A stretch of 64,000 nt of DNA from Exobasidium rhododendri (GCA_026210745.1 CP110632.1:2851001-2915000); one strand, 5' to 3'. Shown: positions 19,825 to 31,202, counted from the first letter of the stretch. Made by a program: numbers and translations. The notes: generated by a model not told the origin, from the sequence alone.

Positions 19825-20219
19825 GCTGTGTAGCGGCAGTGACGGTGAAGAGTGACGACAAGAGGGAACACAGCGACAAGTAGAAGGAGAAGGTGTAAAG
19901 TATCAGATGGCCGTGCGAGGGAGAACTTTAGTGGTGTTTCTAGGATGAAGAGCTCAAATTCGGATATTTGCATTGAGAGGAGGATCAGGCTCTCAGACTT
20001 GCGCTGGAGTTGCTCGCAAGCAGGGCAAATCCCTATGATGTAGGTATGTGAAGAGCTTATCGAAAATATCATATCAATACATCGCAGGAACCTCGACCGT
20101 GCCAATCATTGCAGTTTTTCAAGTACGTCCGACTATCAGACAGGCTGCGAAAGAGAGCAAACACGCATTACTTTTCGCGCACGCCCTGCTGCATTGAGAC
20201 ATCTGCTCTTGTTTGCAAG
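19825..20219. other. intergenic between thioesterase and zinc-knuckle gene
   Basis: This 395-base gap lies between two minus-strand genes and holds the thioesterase promoter and the 3' end of the zinc-knuckle transcript. Frames open on the minus strand here are AT-rich and lack any motif. Nothing else is seen. Confidence 0.4.
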
Positions 20220-21011
20220 TCAAGGCGATCTTGATACCGAGGAAGCAGTCTCAGACCTAGCGCTGCCCTTGCTCCGACGTGGAGATATTGATCTGCTCCT
20301 GCTACCGTCCGTGCTGCTGCTTCGACTCCTGCGTCTGTTCTTGCTGGGAGGAAGGGGAGAGCGACTATGTCTTGCTCTAGGACTCCCTCGTCTACTTCTG
20401 ATCGGGCTTCTCGAGACCAAGCGGGATAGACTCCTGCTTCTGGAGTCCCGAGCAGGTCGTCTTGAAGGGGACGAAGAGGAAGAAGAAGCAGAACTGGAAA
20501 AGGAGGCGCTTCTAGCTCTTCGCCTTCTGACGGGACTTCTCGAGTCAGAAGAGGAAGAAGAGCTACTCGATGAAAAAGAAGATGACGATGATGACGAGAG
20601 TGACCGTCTTCTCTTTTTTGTTTCTTCTCTTGACTTCGAGGCATTTTTATCTTTGCTCAAGCCCTCCCTCTCTGATGCTCTTTTTGCTAGGATCGAATCA
20701 GCTCTGCCTTGTCTATAGCAGGAGAAGTAGACTTTGTAAATACGTCTTTACGTCAAACTATAGTTATACGGATTCTGATGCAACACTACTCACTTTCGGA
20801 GCTCATCTGGTAAGCGCACACTTTCGGTCCTTTCCCGCATCTTCTTCAACAATTTCGGGTCATTGAACACTTGACTCCGAGTGGGGTTGGTGAGATACGG
20901 TCGAGGGTTCTTGCATTCGAATGTACTGTGTCCCGTTTGTAGGCACTTCTGGCATTTCCTAGAAGCGCTTGACGAAGAGGAAGAAGTCGAACCTATTCTC
21001 GAAGGGAACAT
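20220..21011 (-). CDS. zinc-knuckle protein with RS-like tail (ZCCHC10 type)
   Basis: Two exons (21011-20794, 20712-20220; intron phase 2) give 236 residues. Residues about 19-40 hold a CCHC zinc knuckle, RKCQKCLQTGHSTFECKNPR (Cys-x2-Cys-x4-His-x4-Cys), with the PRPYLTNPTRS continuation typical of ZCCHC10-like proteins. The second half is an RS/poly-Ser domain (RRRARSASFSSS, DSRSRSLSRLVSRSP, RSRSISPRRSKG). Arg-Ser repeats point to nuclear mRNA splicing or export, and the zinc knuckle to single-stranded RNA binding. Exact partners are unknown. It is divergent from the transporter gene at 21361 across 349 bases. Confidence 0.85.
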
Positions 21012-21360
21012 GACAGTCGAGCTGAGCTACTTCGTCTTGATGCACAGAGAGAGGTATTAAGGAGAGGTCAAGACGATCGAGGATGATGAAGGAGTGTGTG
21101 AGCTTAAAATTGTGTTTCACGTGAGAGTGACGGGTAATGATGATGCCTCACTGAAGTCGGGCCTTAAACTAGCATTGCAGACTGGACATCTGACTCCCCT
21201 GACAGGTACTGTTGAACGTACATACGCAATCTGTGAGGACAGAGTAGTCGCTCAAGCGCTTCTATCGCACAGCCTTCTGCTGCTACAGCAAGCGCCTCCA
21301 TTCAACGCCATCAATAATCGAGAGCCGCGTCCAGTCATAGAAGCTATAAAAAAAGGGGTC
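21012..21360. promoter_or_regulatory. divergent promoter region
   Basis: 349 bases between the zinc-knuckle gene (minus) and the transporter gene (plus). One plus frame stays open back to 21094, but it has no ATG before 21361, so I treat it as 5' leader. Confidence 0.4.
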
Positions 21361-23664
21361 ATGCCTTCTTCTAGTAGGGCTATGTCGCCCTCTAGGTCAC
21401 AAGCGACAGCAATTCAGTCCTCACAGATACTCGCTCAAACGCCGAGCTCCCCTTCTTCACTTAAATCGCAGATTCAGCTACAACCGACGGTATTGCGAAT
21501 ACAGAATGACGATGAAGAGGAAGAGGAAGATCGAGCAGTAGAGGAGGAGCAGGGCGGTGCATCGGAACGTGTGGAGGGAGAGGGTGATTACGATGGAGAT
21601 GATGACGGCGACGATGACATTGACGAATTTGACCAACCTCTTACCAAGATCGACGTTGGACCGGCATGGGATGATAGCGATGACGAGGACGATGGGCAGG
21701 AACAAGATGACGAGACCGGGCTACCTTCACGTCGGCAGCAAAGAAGAAGAAGAGTCGATCCGTCTTACTTGCATTCACTTCGTCCCTCCCCTTCTCGCCT
21801 TCGAAGATACTTTGCACGATTGACGAGGAGTCCTGCAGCACAAGCAAGCCTATCAGCACCTCACGTCTCTGCCAATCTGTTCAGTGCCAGTCTCAATCCT
21901 GCAGTACTGCTTAGCATGCCAGCCTACTTTGATCGAACAGGCATTTTGATTGGCATCATTGGTCTCGTCACTGTGGCTACTTTAGCGGGAGCTGGAGGAG
22001 GTCTCTGGGTGGTGTTGGGTCGTTATGTCGGTGGTAACAACATTGAAGCTATTACAGCGGCAAGCACCGGTAGAAACACCAAATGGAAAGGCAATCTTGG
22101 TCGCGCATTTTCAGGAATTCTGTTGGCAGTCTATGCAACAGGAACGGCAGTCATAGCCTACTTTGCCTTGGCAGATTTACTTCTCCAGGTCTTCTTTCAC
22201 TATTCACCTCGCGGCATTCCGCTTCACGATCGACTCTTTGTGACGCTTGTCGTCGGTGGAATCATCACCACGCCTCTCGTTATTTTCCCGCTCGCCAAGA
22301 GAAATTTGATCCGCCTTTCGACTCTTTGTGCGGTACTTTTCTACCCTTGTATCTTGGCGATCCTTCTGTCAGTCATCTATCGATCTACTCCGACTTCTTC
22401 GCCACGAGAGCCAAACCAAGCGCCAAGTTTAAATCCGCTCTATCCGCCTTCCATCTGGGCACCATTTTCGCTGCTACCCTTGCTCAGTCTGAGTGCTTCT
22501 CCTCTACAGATCATTGCACACAAACGAAGCCTACGAAGGACCGGTATATCAGGAAGTAACGTCAAAGCATTTGTGGCAGCTCAAGGAGCTCAGACGCTAG
22601 TAGCAGTTGGGGTTGCTATTGCTTTCGGAGTAGGAATCGGAACGCAAGGAATGAGCGCTAGGTTGGGCGTCGACATCCACCCCAATCTGTTCACCACACT
22701 CCCTTTGACGAACATCTTGAACATTGCAAGGACGCTCTTCATCTTCATTCTCAGCACCCATCTAGCCTTGTGTTTGGTGACTGCCCGATCTTCCTGGGCT
22801 CGCTTGCTCAAATTGTTCCATCTGAATCCTCTACGAAAGAGAGTCCAGAAGAAGACGAGAGCAGTGAACGGCGACGTGGAAGGCGGCTCTGAAGCAGGTG
22901 CAGGTCATTCTGACTCGGCTCATGACACTTCCACGTACATGAGCATTGCATCGAACACGAGAAAGGAGAACAAGAAGAACCCCCGTCGATGGGGAAGAAG
23001 AGCAAGAGATGCATTGGCAGGCCTTCTGCTGTGGTCAATTACTGCTTTCACAGCTTACTGGAGTGGAGTCGGTGGATTTCATCACAAGAAAGGGGACGAA
23101 TCCAACAGTGAAGACTTGATTGTTGAGGATAATTTCACTCGTGCAGAAGAGGTGCTAGGACTGATTGGAGCTGGAGTTGGGTTCGTTTTACCTGCTCTTG
23201 TTTGGATCATCCTCTTCCACATTCGAAGACCGAGAGCCATCCTGCCCCCTTACGCGGCTGACATGGCCAGGCAAGCATCGGCGTGGTTCCTCGGTCCATT
23301 GAGCGTATTGGCAAGACGGAAGAGAGACAACAACGATGCCGAAAGACAACCACTGATGGAGAATGACGAATCACTACAAGATGAAACAACGTCAGCAGCG
23401 CGTGCTAGTACTGACAGCCAAAATGGACGGAACTCAGCGACATCGCGGCAGAGGATGCCTTACTGGGGCAATGAAGTAGAGCACGCTGATCGAGACGGGG
23501 ACGAGGGCACTCGAATCCTCCTGGCCAGAAAGGAACGACAAATGCAAAAGAGATCGAGGGGAAAGAGATTGTATCAAGATATCATCGTTCTGGCTGGGAT
23601 TCTCCCTCTCGGTGTCTCATTGATTGTTCTAGGCGCCCTCGATCTCAAGCACGGAGGGTGGTAG
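21361..23664 (+). CDS. putative amino-acid transporter, 10 membrane segments
   Basis: Single exon, 767 residues from the first in-frame ATG at 21361. A 170-residue N-terminal tail is Ser-rich, then very acidic (EEEEEDRAVEEE, DGDDDGDDDIDEFD). About ten hydrophobic segments follow, for example ILIGIIGLVTVATLAGAGGG, ILLAVYATGTAVIAYFALAD, LVVGGIITTPLVIFPLAKRN, VAVGVAIAFGVGIG and, last, IIVLAGILPLGVSLIVLGAL. The second segment, ending in an Ala-Tyr...Asp pattern, and the Pro-Leu helix resemble the SLC38/Avt amino-acid transporter (AAAP) family. Such vacuolar transporters often have long acidic N-termini. The family call is from pattern and memory and could be wrong; a multi-pass membrane transporter is safe. 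It is convergent with DcpS (92 bases between stops). Confidence 0.65.
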   Translation: MPSSSRAMSPSRSQATAIQSSQILAQTPSSPSSLKSQIQLQPTVLRIQNDDEEEEEDRAVEEEQGGASERVEGEGDYDGDDDGDDDIDEFDQPLTKIDVGPAWDDSDDEDDGQEQDDETGLPSRRQQRRRRVDPSYLHSLRPSPSRLRRYFARLTRSPAAQASLSAPHVSANLFSASLNPAVLLSMPAYFDRTGILIGIIGLVTVATLAGAGGGLWVVLGRYVGGNNIEAITAASTGRNTKWKGNLGRAFSGILLAVYATGTAVIAYFALADLLLQVFFHYSPRGIPLHDRLFVTLVVGGIITTPLVIFPLAKRNLIRLSTLCAVLFYPCILAILLSVIYRSTPTSSPREPNQAPSLNPLYPPSIWAPFSLLPLLSLSASPLQIIAHKRSLRRTGISGSNVKAFVAAQGAQTLVAVGVAIAFGVGIGTQGMSARLGVDIHPNLFTTLPLTNILNIARTLFIFILSTHLALCLVTARSSWARLLKLFHLNPLRKRVQKKTRAVNGDVEGGSEAGAGHSDSAHDTSTYMSIASNTRKENKKNPRRWGRRARDALAGLLLWSITAFTAYWSGVGGFHHKKGDESNSEDLIVEDNFTRAEEVLGLIGAGVGFVLPALVWIILFHIRRPRAILPPYAADMARQASAWFLGPLSVLARRKRDNNDAERQPLMENDESLQDETTSAARASTDSQNGRNSATSRQRMPYWGNEVEHADRDGDEGTRILLARKERQMQKRSRGKRLYQDIIVLAGILPLGVSLIVLGALDLKHGGW

Positions 23665-23756
23665 ATTGTAGTACTCGTACGGCGGTTTCTCTGTTTCTTT
23701 TCCTCTATTCAACGCATGACTACTGTACACCTATACTCATACTTTACATTGCCTTT

Positions 23757-24936
23757 TCACTGTTGCTCTGCCATCTTGGACTGAATAACCTTGAGCAGAT
23801 GATTCTGCTCTCCCAGAGAATAGGTGAGAGTGCGCTGTTCAAAATCGACGCCCATTTCCAGCAAGTCTACGACATCTTCGAGGAGATGAGCTTGACCTAC
23901 GCTTGCGCCTGGGTGAGAAGTAAAGTCACAGGAGAGGAGGTGAACGTGCAGGTGACTGCAAGATGAAGGATCAGTAGCAGCCTTACGGCGACAGACCCTC
24001 TCCCCCAACCACCGTCTCCGACAGACTCACTAGTAGGTTGGTTGGTAGTGGAGAAAGCATCGTAGCTTTCCAAAGCCAGTCTTTTCGTCTACCAGTCCAT
24101 ATTTCTCCTGTGCTATCTTTTCTCCTTGATCTCTTATACTCTGAAGGAGAGGCACATGTTCCCTTTTGAGGTCTCTTATAGAGCGAAGGGAGCGGTCGTG
24201 GACAATGGCGACCAAATAGAGAGATGTCGTTGTCTTTCGGTCCCATTTGAGGTCTGGCACGATCTGATTAAATTCACGAAATTCAAAAGTACGCTCATAT
24301 TCAGTCATTTGATGCTCTCGCATCATCGAAGCTCGTGGTAATGCGACCGTACCGCACACTCACGATGTAGCCCTCCTTGCCAGTCTTTTCATACAGAATC
24401 GTGTCTGCCTCCTTTTTCTTGTCGAGGATGTTGTAGACCCATTGGATTCGCTCTGGAGGCTGAGACTCTACATACGGCTTGACGATGCTTCGATAAATTT
24501 CCGGAGTCTCGACTACCATTACCTTGAGCTGTTCGGAATACTTTGCAATGTGGGCTTCAGTCGCCGGTCGAATCAACGTCAGCTTGACGTGGGCATCTCC
24601 TTCCTCCTTTTTCTCTTCTGCACTGCCTTGTGGTTTCGCCGCCGTTGTGGAAGAGGTAGTGGACGGCATCCATCCCAGAAGCCAATTGTAGACGTCGTTC
24701 GAGCCTAGAGAGGCAACTTGCTGAAGGGAGCCTGTCTCGTCTCTACTTCCTACATTCCGATAGAAAGATGGGGAAAAGTGCGTCTTTTCTAAAAGCAGGA
24801 CGGCTGCTTCCCTGCCACCTTGATCCGTACCAAAGTGGCCGAGGATGGAGGCAAATCTGGTCTTGGGGTCTTCATTCAGAATACGCTCGAAGGTAAAGCC
24901 AGCTAATAATGATGAGGGCTGCACTTGAGCGCACAT
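23757..24936 (-). CDS. DCS1: scavenger mRNA decapping enzyme DcpS
   Basis: Three exons (24936-24364, 24263-24031, 23955-23757; phases 0, 2) give 334 residues; human DcpS has 337. The enzyme hydrolyses m7GpppN cap remnants left after 3'-5' mRNA decay. Seen blocks: FERILNEDPKTRFASILGHF and AAVLLLEKTHF in the N-terminal swap domain, RIQWVYNILDKKKEADTI, IVPDLKWDRKTTTSLYLVAI, RSLRSIRDLKREHVPLL, and the histidine triad YYHLHVHLL formed across the last splice, followed by GQAHLLEDVVDLLE. The middle His of HLHVH is the expected nucleophile. A short Ser/Thr/Ala-Lys loop (STTAAKPQGSAEEKKEE) is inserted before the LIRPATEAHIAKYSEQ block. The ATG at 24936 is the first in-frame ATG. Confidence 0.95.
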
Positions 24937-25664
24937 CGAGGCGGTCAGGAAAGGAGCGGGGGCGGTTAAGTTTGATTCTTCTCCATCCAGGTTCTTCCTA
25001 TAAATGTCTGATTGCAACACGAAGCGTGCTAACGTCACCGTGTGGAGGGAGGCTCCCTCGCCAGGCGCCTCTTAACCTTAAAAACTTGCATTTCTGTCAA
25101 AAATTATGCCACACTCACAAGGTCCAGCTCGAATTGACAATGACACGCAGTACGGTGGAGCTCACTCTAGTCTCTATTGCCGACATTTCGAGAGCATGAC
25201 TAGGAAGCTTCCGCTCCAGGACGGAATCAATCCTGCCTTTACTCTGTCTCCGCGAGGAATGGACAAACTCGTAGTATACATCCAAAGGATTTTACGCCCC
25301 TCTGAGGTCCCTTTAGTCCTCAATAGAAGTATATAACACCTTGGCGGTATTCGCGATTATAACACACGGAAGACAGAGATATGCATCGCCTCTTCGGAGA
25401 CCAGAGGAAGCGGCCGGGCGTGATGTTGTCCTGACTCCGTAGGCACAGCAACGATACTCCGCTATGTACCTTCTTGCAGGCTGGCTTTTCGAGACTCGTC
25501 GTCCGTAACATCAAAAGACCTGCGCAAGTCGTGGCTTTTAGACGGGCAGGCGGCCGGTGGCTTGCGCAAAGGAAAGTTGGCATGCAGATATTACTGGCAT
25601 AAGTCGCATGTCTGTCCCTGTACTCTCACCATACTCTCCCGAGTCCTTTCCACTCATTCTCACC
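24937..25664. promoter_or_regulatory. divergent promoter region, DcpS and secreted protein
   Basis: 728 bases between the DcpS start (minus) and the secreted-protein start (plus). TATATAACACC at about 25331-25341 (within AGTATATAACACC) is TATA-like but lies some 325 bases upstream of the secreted gene's ATG. No trustworthy coding sequence is seen. Confidence 0.4.
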
Positions 25665-26632
25665 ATGAAGCTGACCTCCTTCCTCCCTGCTTTGGCCATG
25701 ACAGCGCTTGCACTAAAGGTGGCATGTGCACCTGGTCATCAAAAGACACTCCAACGACCACCTCCTCATCACGATGAACTCAATGATTACCTCATCGTTG
25801 TTGTGCAAGCAGCAATCGACCTGAGAGACGCTCTCGATGTAGCTGTCAATACCAAGACAGCAGATGTCGCCAAGATGGGTACCGAAGTTCCAATCATCAA
25901 TCTGTCTTTGGCCATTGCTGACGCCGGCGATGCATTGAAGAGTGGAAAGATAACCATTTTCGATTACAAAGTCATCTACAACACTCTCGAAGATTTGAGT
26001 ACTAGAACAGGAGAGGTAGCACGCCGTATCATCGGGCTTGACGTGAGTTGGCGACGTAGAGAAGGAGGAAAGGTTGATTGACGGACGATCTTTTGGGGGC
26101 TTTGCTAATCGCTCTCTTTCCCTCTATCTATTCAGGCCCGCTTCGAGAAGGCTGGAATGATAGAGCTTGTGACTGCTGTGCTTGGCGCTTTCTCGGTAGG
26201 CTTCAATCAAGTGTATGAGCAAATCACCATAATGTGAGTGACAAGGTCCGTCCTCGCACGCCCCTTTCCGCGCTGACTTCCCCTGCTCGGATGCTCAATG
26301 TAAGCTCGAGATCCGATGATCGCAGCAAGGGAAAGTCCAAACGAAGCTTACCCGCTGTTGTTTCGGATGTGATCTGCAAAGTCAACATGGCAGCCCATGT
26401 CCTTGACCCTGCTGCTACTCTCGATGATGCCCATTTCTGTGAATTGGCCGGGCTCGACAGTCATCCTTCTTGGCTGACGTCGCCAGTATCGATCTTAGGA
26501 GCAGATGAATGCTCTACGATGGATGTTCGACAGATGGTTTGTGGAATGAAAGAAAACGATGCTTGGGATGTCAAAGATAGAACTTTAGGCTGGTGCAAAT
26601 GTTCTAAGCCGGCAGCATACTGGGAACCGTGA
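25665..26632 (+). CDS. secreted helical/Cys-rich protein, copy A
   Basis: Three exons (25665-26042, 26136-26233, 26326-26632; introns phase 0 and phase 2) give 260 residues. The N-terminus is a signal peptide (FLPALAMTALALKVACA). Residues about 35-160 are helix-rich without Cys (VVVQAAIDLRDALDVAVNT; LSLAIADAGDALKSGKITIF). The second exon encodes AGMIELVTAVLGAFSVGF. The third has six Cys, starting SDVICKVNMAAHVLDPAATL and HFCELAGLD, ending WCKCSKPAAYWEP. The gene at 41323-42420 has the same exon count, intron phases and motif order (EVICAIDGTIAAFDAGATL, AFCQQL), so the two are paralogues. I do not recognise the family; the helical part recalls hydrophobic surface-binding or effector-like secreted proteins, but only loosely. 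No motif gives a function. Confidence 0.8.
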
Positions 26633-27129
26633 GCGGCATCGAGATTTTAGACCGGCGTTCAAAAGTGATCGATCTACATTTGTATGCTAGACAATGCCAT
26701 CTTATCGATTCCTGCTCCCGAATGACGACCACCTTCTTTACGCCGTACCCCAATGCCTGCTTCTCTTTTCAACAAGGGTATGGGAAGCACTGTCCTCTTT
26801 GCCCTTCGAGTGACTACCTTCAGCGACGACAAAGTGGAGAGACTACCATCTCCAAATGTCATTAACTCTTGTCTTACTTTCGGCATCAACGCATTCTACT
26901 TGACAACTTGTAAGTGTCTCCTGGTCGCTAATCCAAGAGTCAGCCGCGAAATTTGCTCCTCCCGTTGATGAGAAATGGGCGGTCTAGTGCAACCTGGGCA
27001 TTTGCGAAAGGAAGTGAATGCAGTTTAGGCGCGTACCAGAGGATCTGCTGAAGGCCGTGCGTAGTCTCAGGCAGTCGTACTTTTGGATCCTCCCTTGTGC
27101 CCACCCTCTCTCTCCACACCTTACACATC
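26633..27129. other. intergenic upstream of UreG
   Basis: 497 bases between two plus-strand genes, holding the 3' flank of secreted copy A and the UreG promoter. Short frames here lack motifs and proper starts. Nothing else is seen. Confidence 0.4.
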
Positions 27130-28237
27130 ATGACGTCCAGCTCAGTCTGTGACTTTAAATTGGCCCCAGGTCAAGCGACCGCAACCCCGGAGTCGTCGGT
27201 ACAAGCCACTCACTCTCATGACGACGCATCCACCTTGCATTCACATAACCATGGCGATCCGGCAAAAGAACACGGTCACACCCACGAAGTAATGGAACAT
27301 GCTGGTAAGTTTTCGGAAAGGGACCTTCCCAACCACGAGAATAGAGATTGGGAAGAGAGGGCCTTCACCGTAGGAATAGGAGGGTGAGTCAGTCTCTTAG
27401 CAAGAGAGTGAAGACGTGAGGGGGGGATACAGAGGGTGGAGTATTGACAGGAGCATACAAACCTCCATTTCAGTCCAGTCGGTTCAGGAAAGACGGCTCT
27501 TCTACTCAGTCTGTGCAAACTTCTGCGCACAAGATTCAACTTGGGCGTAGTCACAAACGATATTTTCACACGGGTAAGTGATCGCTATAGACAGTTGAAG
27601 TCAGACTGTCTGTCCATCACCTGATTATCTATCTCCTATTTCTTGACTGTTATTCAGGAGGACCAAGAGTTCTTGATTCGAAACAGTGCTTTGGAGCCTT
27701 CTGATCGAGTGCGTGCCATTGAAACCGGTGGTTGCCCGCACGCTGCCATTCGAGAGGACATTTCTTCCAACTTGGAAGCCCTGGAACAATTACAGGCGAA
27801 ATATGCTTGTGAATTACTGTTCGTGGAGAGCGGTGGTGATAATTTAGCTGCGTCGTACAGCTCGGAATTGGCAGATTTACACGTTTATGTGATTGATGTG
27901 GCAGGCGGTGACAAGGTGTGTGTGCCTCTCCTTGCATAGTGAAAAAGGGTTAGCACATCGCTTACACCATTCCACTCCATGGCACCAGGTTCCTCGCAAG
28001 GGTGGCCCAGGAATTTCTCAATCAGACATCCTCGTCATCAACAAGATTGACTTGGCCCCTCATGTTGGTGCATCGTTGGAAATCATGAAGAGAGACGCCG
28101 ACAAGATGCGAGATGGCGGTCCTACGATCTTCACAAGTGTGAAACTGGGAACGGGTGTTGACGATGTCATCGAACTCATCTTAAATGCAAGGAAACAATC
28201 TGGTGCGGAGGGCCATGGAAAAAGGATAGTCGTATGA
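27130..28237 (+). CDS. ureG: urease accessory GTPase UreG
   Basis: Four exons (27130-27383, 27474-27573, 27658-27915, 27989-28237; phases 2, 0, 0) give 286 residues. UreG is the GTPase that, with UreD/UreF/UreH-type partners, delivers nickel to urease. Seen: the P-loop [10 protein letters not shown] across the first splice, the [17 protein letters not shown] block, [18 protein letters not shown] with the metal-binding Cys-Pro-His, [36 protein letters not shown], and [10 protein letters not shown] for guanine recognition. The first 60 residues are His-rich ([27 protein letters not shown]), a nickel-storage stretch seen in plant and some fungal UreG and in bacterial HypB. Its presence implies a nickel urease in this organism. 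I chose the ATG at 27130; the upstream GTG is not credible. Confidence 0.96.
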
Positions 28238-28263
28238 GGAGGATCCTTATGGATAAGAGACTC

Positions 28264-28280
28264 TTTCCCCCCCCCCTTTT
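28264..28280 (+). repeat. poly-C tract in UreG 3' flank
   Basis: A run of about 12 C (TTTCCCCC...CCTTTT) just after the UreG stop codon. Similar C or G runs recur in introns and flanks across the window; see findings. Confidence 0.6.
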
Positions 28281-28414
28281 CGACCACATATCTTCCGCCG
28301 TCACCTCACTCCCTCGTGGCTTTGTAAAAATGTGCGAAGTCATCGCGAATATATAAAACAGTAGAGATTGTACAAGATTAGGGGAGGGAACGGTGAGATG
28401 CTGTTGGGATCATG

Positions 28415-30911
28415 CTATGAAAATAGCTGGAGGAAAGGAGGGATCTTGTCAACGATGGCGAGCTCGATCTGAAGGCAGGACAGCGAAGTACTTACACTGC
28501 TCAAGTAGTGGTCATAATCGAATGCTTCTTCAAGTAGCCCGTCGACTTGAGCCTTTGGCATTGCTTGAGTCAGATACTCGATGGATACTTGTGGTAAGAG
28601 AGCCATCCGTAAATCCAATTCGGTGAGATAGGGCTGTCGAAGGGCAAGGGAAAGGTGACGAGTTGAGCTACAAGACCTGAGAAAAAAGGGGTTTTGGACC
28701 GCCATGCAGGCATCCACTTACCTTGTCTGATGCCAGCCCTTGAAAAGCTTCCAGAAGCTGATCAGGACTTGTAGAATCTTCAGAGATCTCACGTAGGAAG
28801 GTAAGAAATGCGTCCTGTAGGGGCGGGCGGGGTTGCATAGATGGAAGGTAGGATCAGTAATCACGGTGAAGAGGTGAAAAGATGCGGCCTACAGCTGACA
28901 CTCTACTCACGTACGAGACTGAGCCAAAATTCTGACTGAGTTGAGTGTGGATTTGCTCGACGTCTTCTTCAGTATAGACGATGCCCAGACTTGCAAGAGC
29001 GGCACCGAGTTCAGGAACAGTGAGAGTGTTTGATGCATCCTTGTCAAAGAAGCGAAAGGTGCTCTCAAACTCTTCCAATTGAGCGGGTGTGAGATTCGTG
29101 TGCTGACGGGATACAATCTGATTTTCAATAAATGCCGCCTTCTTCGCCACACTCGTTGTGACGAGTTCCAATTCAAAGACTAGATCGTCCAGGGTAAAGA
29201 CGGTATGGTCGTTTTCCTCCACGTTTGCCTCTCGGCAATCCTGATTCAGCCCTTCCAACCCCTTTAGATAGTCGTCTCGTAAGAATTGCAATTCCAATTG
29301 AAGTCGCTTGATATTTCCCTGTTGATCTTCCAGTTCACCCACGAGCCTCGCTATACTGTTTGTCACTTCTCGAATCTTCCCTTCAAATTCATTCGCTACG
29401 TTGGCGAACCTAATCCGCAGTGTCTCTTTTGTGTTGCGAATCTCTGCGTTGATTGTACGACTCCGAAGCGCTTCCACCTTGGTGAGAGCTACCCACGACG
29501 AGTCCAGGTCGACTTGTCGCAGGCCTTTTGACGGTATCCACTCCCTCAAGTGGTATGTCTTCAGCTTGGTTTGTATGTTACTCAACAGCGCCCCTAGATC
29601 GGTCCTCTCTCTTACCCAGCTTCTCTTCATACCTGCCTTGTACGCATTGAAAGTGGTCAACTGACTTTTGGCGTCTGCATACGTCCCCGCGAACACTGCG
29701 CCGTTCCATTCTCCTTGGATGGTTGCCATTGCTATAAGGAGCTGTGGCGCATCGAAATTAGTGAGCCAGTTGTTCGTTCGCAAAACAAACAGCCTTGCTC
29801 ACCTCTTCTGCCCTCCTCTCGTAGTCCTGCTGCATCAGCCAGGCACTCTGCATCACATCTGCAAACGTGGCCACTCGGCGGCTGACAACTTCTGCCTGCT
29901 CCATACTACTGAAGGCATGAAAGTATTGTGCGACATACGTCATGACACTCCTTTCATCTGGCTTCTTGACATCACACAAATCTTCCACATCTAGAAGCTG
30001 AGGAATTCCTAGATGTCTCTGGGCAATATCAAAGGCTAGCTGAGTGCAAGCGTGTGGATCGCTCTTTTGTAACGTGTCGTAATTTAGCAGATCAGGTCGA
30101 TGACGATGAATCAGGGCACAAAATGCTAAGCCGGACTTCCATGAATGAGTAAAGTCGACCACATCAACGTCTTTGTATGGTGCAGTCTTTCTTTGACACC
30201 ATAATAGCAGGCCTTCTTTTGCATTCACTCCCTCCTCGCTGTGAAGAGTCTTGATCAGGAACGACAAGTCACTGTTCAAGAAACAGACGAGAGGAAAATT
30301 CTCACCTAATGTCCGCAATAGTAAATCGAAGGATCAAGGTCCAGATCATCCCAAGTATCAATTTCAGGTTGCCGTCAACGATGTCTTTGGAGGGGGGCAT
30401 CAGTCCTCATCCACCCAAGTACAGCGGATATGCTGCTCACCTTCTGCTCCCACATTGGTCAAGACCACCCCTCTACTCTTGATAAAGTCCAGCGCCTTAT
30501 TCACGTTCTCTGCCATCTGTATCCTCATCCTTGGCATTTTGTAGTACCGTCCCAAGCTAGTGTCTCCCATGATCTCCATCAGTTCAATCAGTCGAACACC
30601 GTCGCAAAGGTCTGTCGTAAGGGAAACCATGGGAGGGAAATCCCTCGCTTCGAGCTTCGTATTAAGCCTGTATAGAGGAACTTGAGTATGATATGCTGCT
30701 CGTAATCATACCTTCCCAGTCGTATTCACCATTTGCAGAACGTCTTTGCCTGCCAAGTGGAACAGAGGAATCAGCTTCGACGACTAGAATGACGCGCTCC
30801 TGTTTTGCTGTGGTGTACTGGCACACGCCTTGAACTACGTACCTGAACATCCTCCCAGCCTCTGTCTTGATCTGGCAGCCCGACCAAAGTCGACGCTCGC
30901 TTATAAGCCAT
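28415..30911 (-). CDS. alpha-actinin
   Basis: Nine exons (30911-30843, 30749-30730, 30667-30441, 30384-30306, 30238-29803, 29741-28911, 28814-28722, 28633-28496, 28426-28415) give 634 residues; fission yeast Ain1 has 621. Alpha-actinin crosslinks actin filaments in the cytokinetic ring. CH1 begins [17 protein letters not shown], assembled over two splices, and continues [20 protein letters not shown]2 has [16 protein letters not shown] and [19 protein letters not shown] shortened spectrin-repeat rod follows (about residues 240-480), then EF-hand motifs: [20 protein letters not shown] has Asp-x-Asp-x-Ser ligands, and a second, degenerate hand ends in [11 protein letters not shown]. Exon 2 is only 20 nt and the last coding exon 12 nt. 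The ATG at 30911 gives [19 protein letters not shown]. It is divergent from UFD2. Confidence 0.93.
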
Positions 30912-31202
30912 TAGACAGACGGCCTAGTGCGCTTACCTCGGCAATCTGTTCACTTCGGTACAGGGCAAAGAAGATGGTCAAGTCGTTTGCCATCCAAACC
31001 TGTGTTGTTCCATGGGTGTTGCATCTCCCGAAAGTGCAACTGTGATTTCCAGCTTTTGATCTTCGTGTTCTGCACGTGGCTGCGCACCGACCACCCTCGA
31101 GATTCGTCATGGAGCCCTGCCCGCTATGAGTGTCATGAAGAATCGAGTGAAGTGAGGAGAAGCATACATGATGCTCTAACCTTCTCACTATATCGTGCAG
31201 TC

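Noticed and set aside
20168-20718. Leu/Glu-rich frames over the RS domain on both strands
   Set aside because: They are shadows of the Arg-Ser repeat of the zinc-knuckle gene; repetitive codons keep all frames open.
21094-21360. N-terminal extension of the amino-acid transporter
   Set aside because: Open but without any ATG, and it crosses an AAAAAAAGGGG run typical of a leader.
24937-25038. N-terminal extension of DcpS
   Set aside because: The frame is open upstream but begins at GTG; the first ATG (24936) gives the family's usual length.
28441-28495. A longer last exon of alpha-actinin ending QLFS
   Set aside because: It would need a 27-nt intron, shorter than any other here; the CTCCAG acceptor gives a 69-nt intron and the family-like ending.
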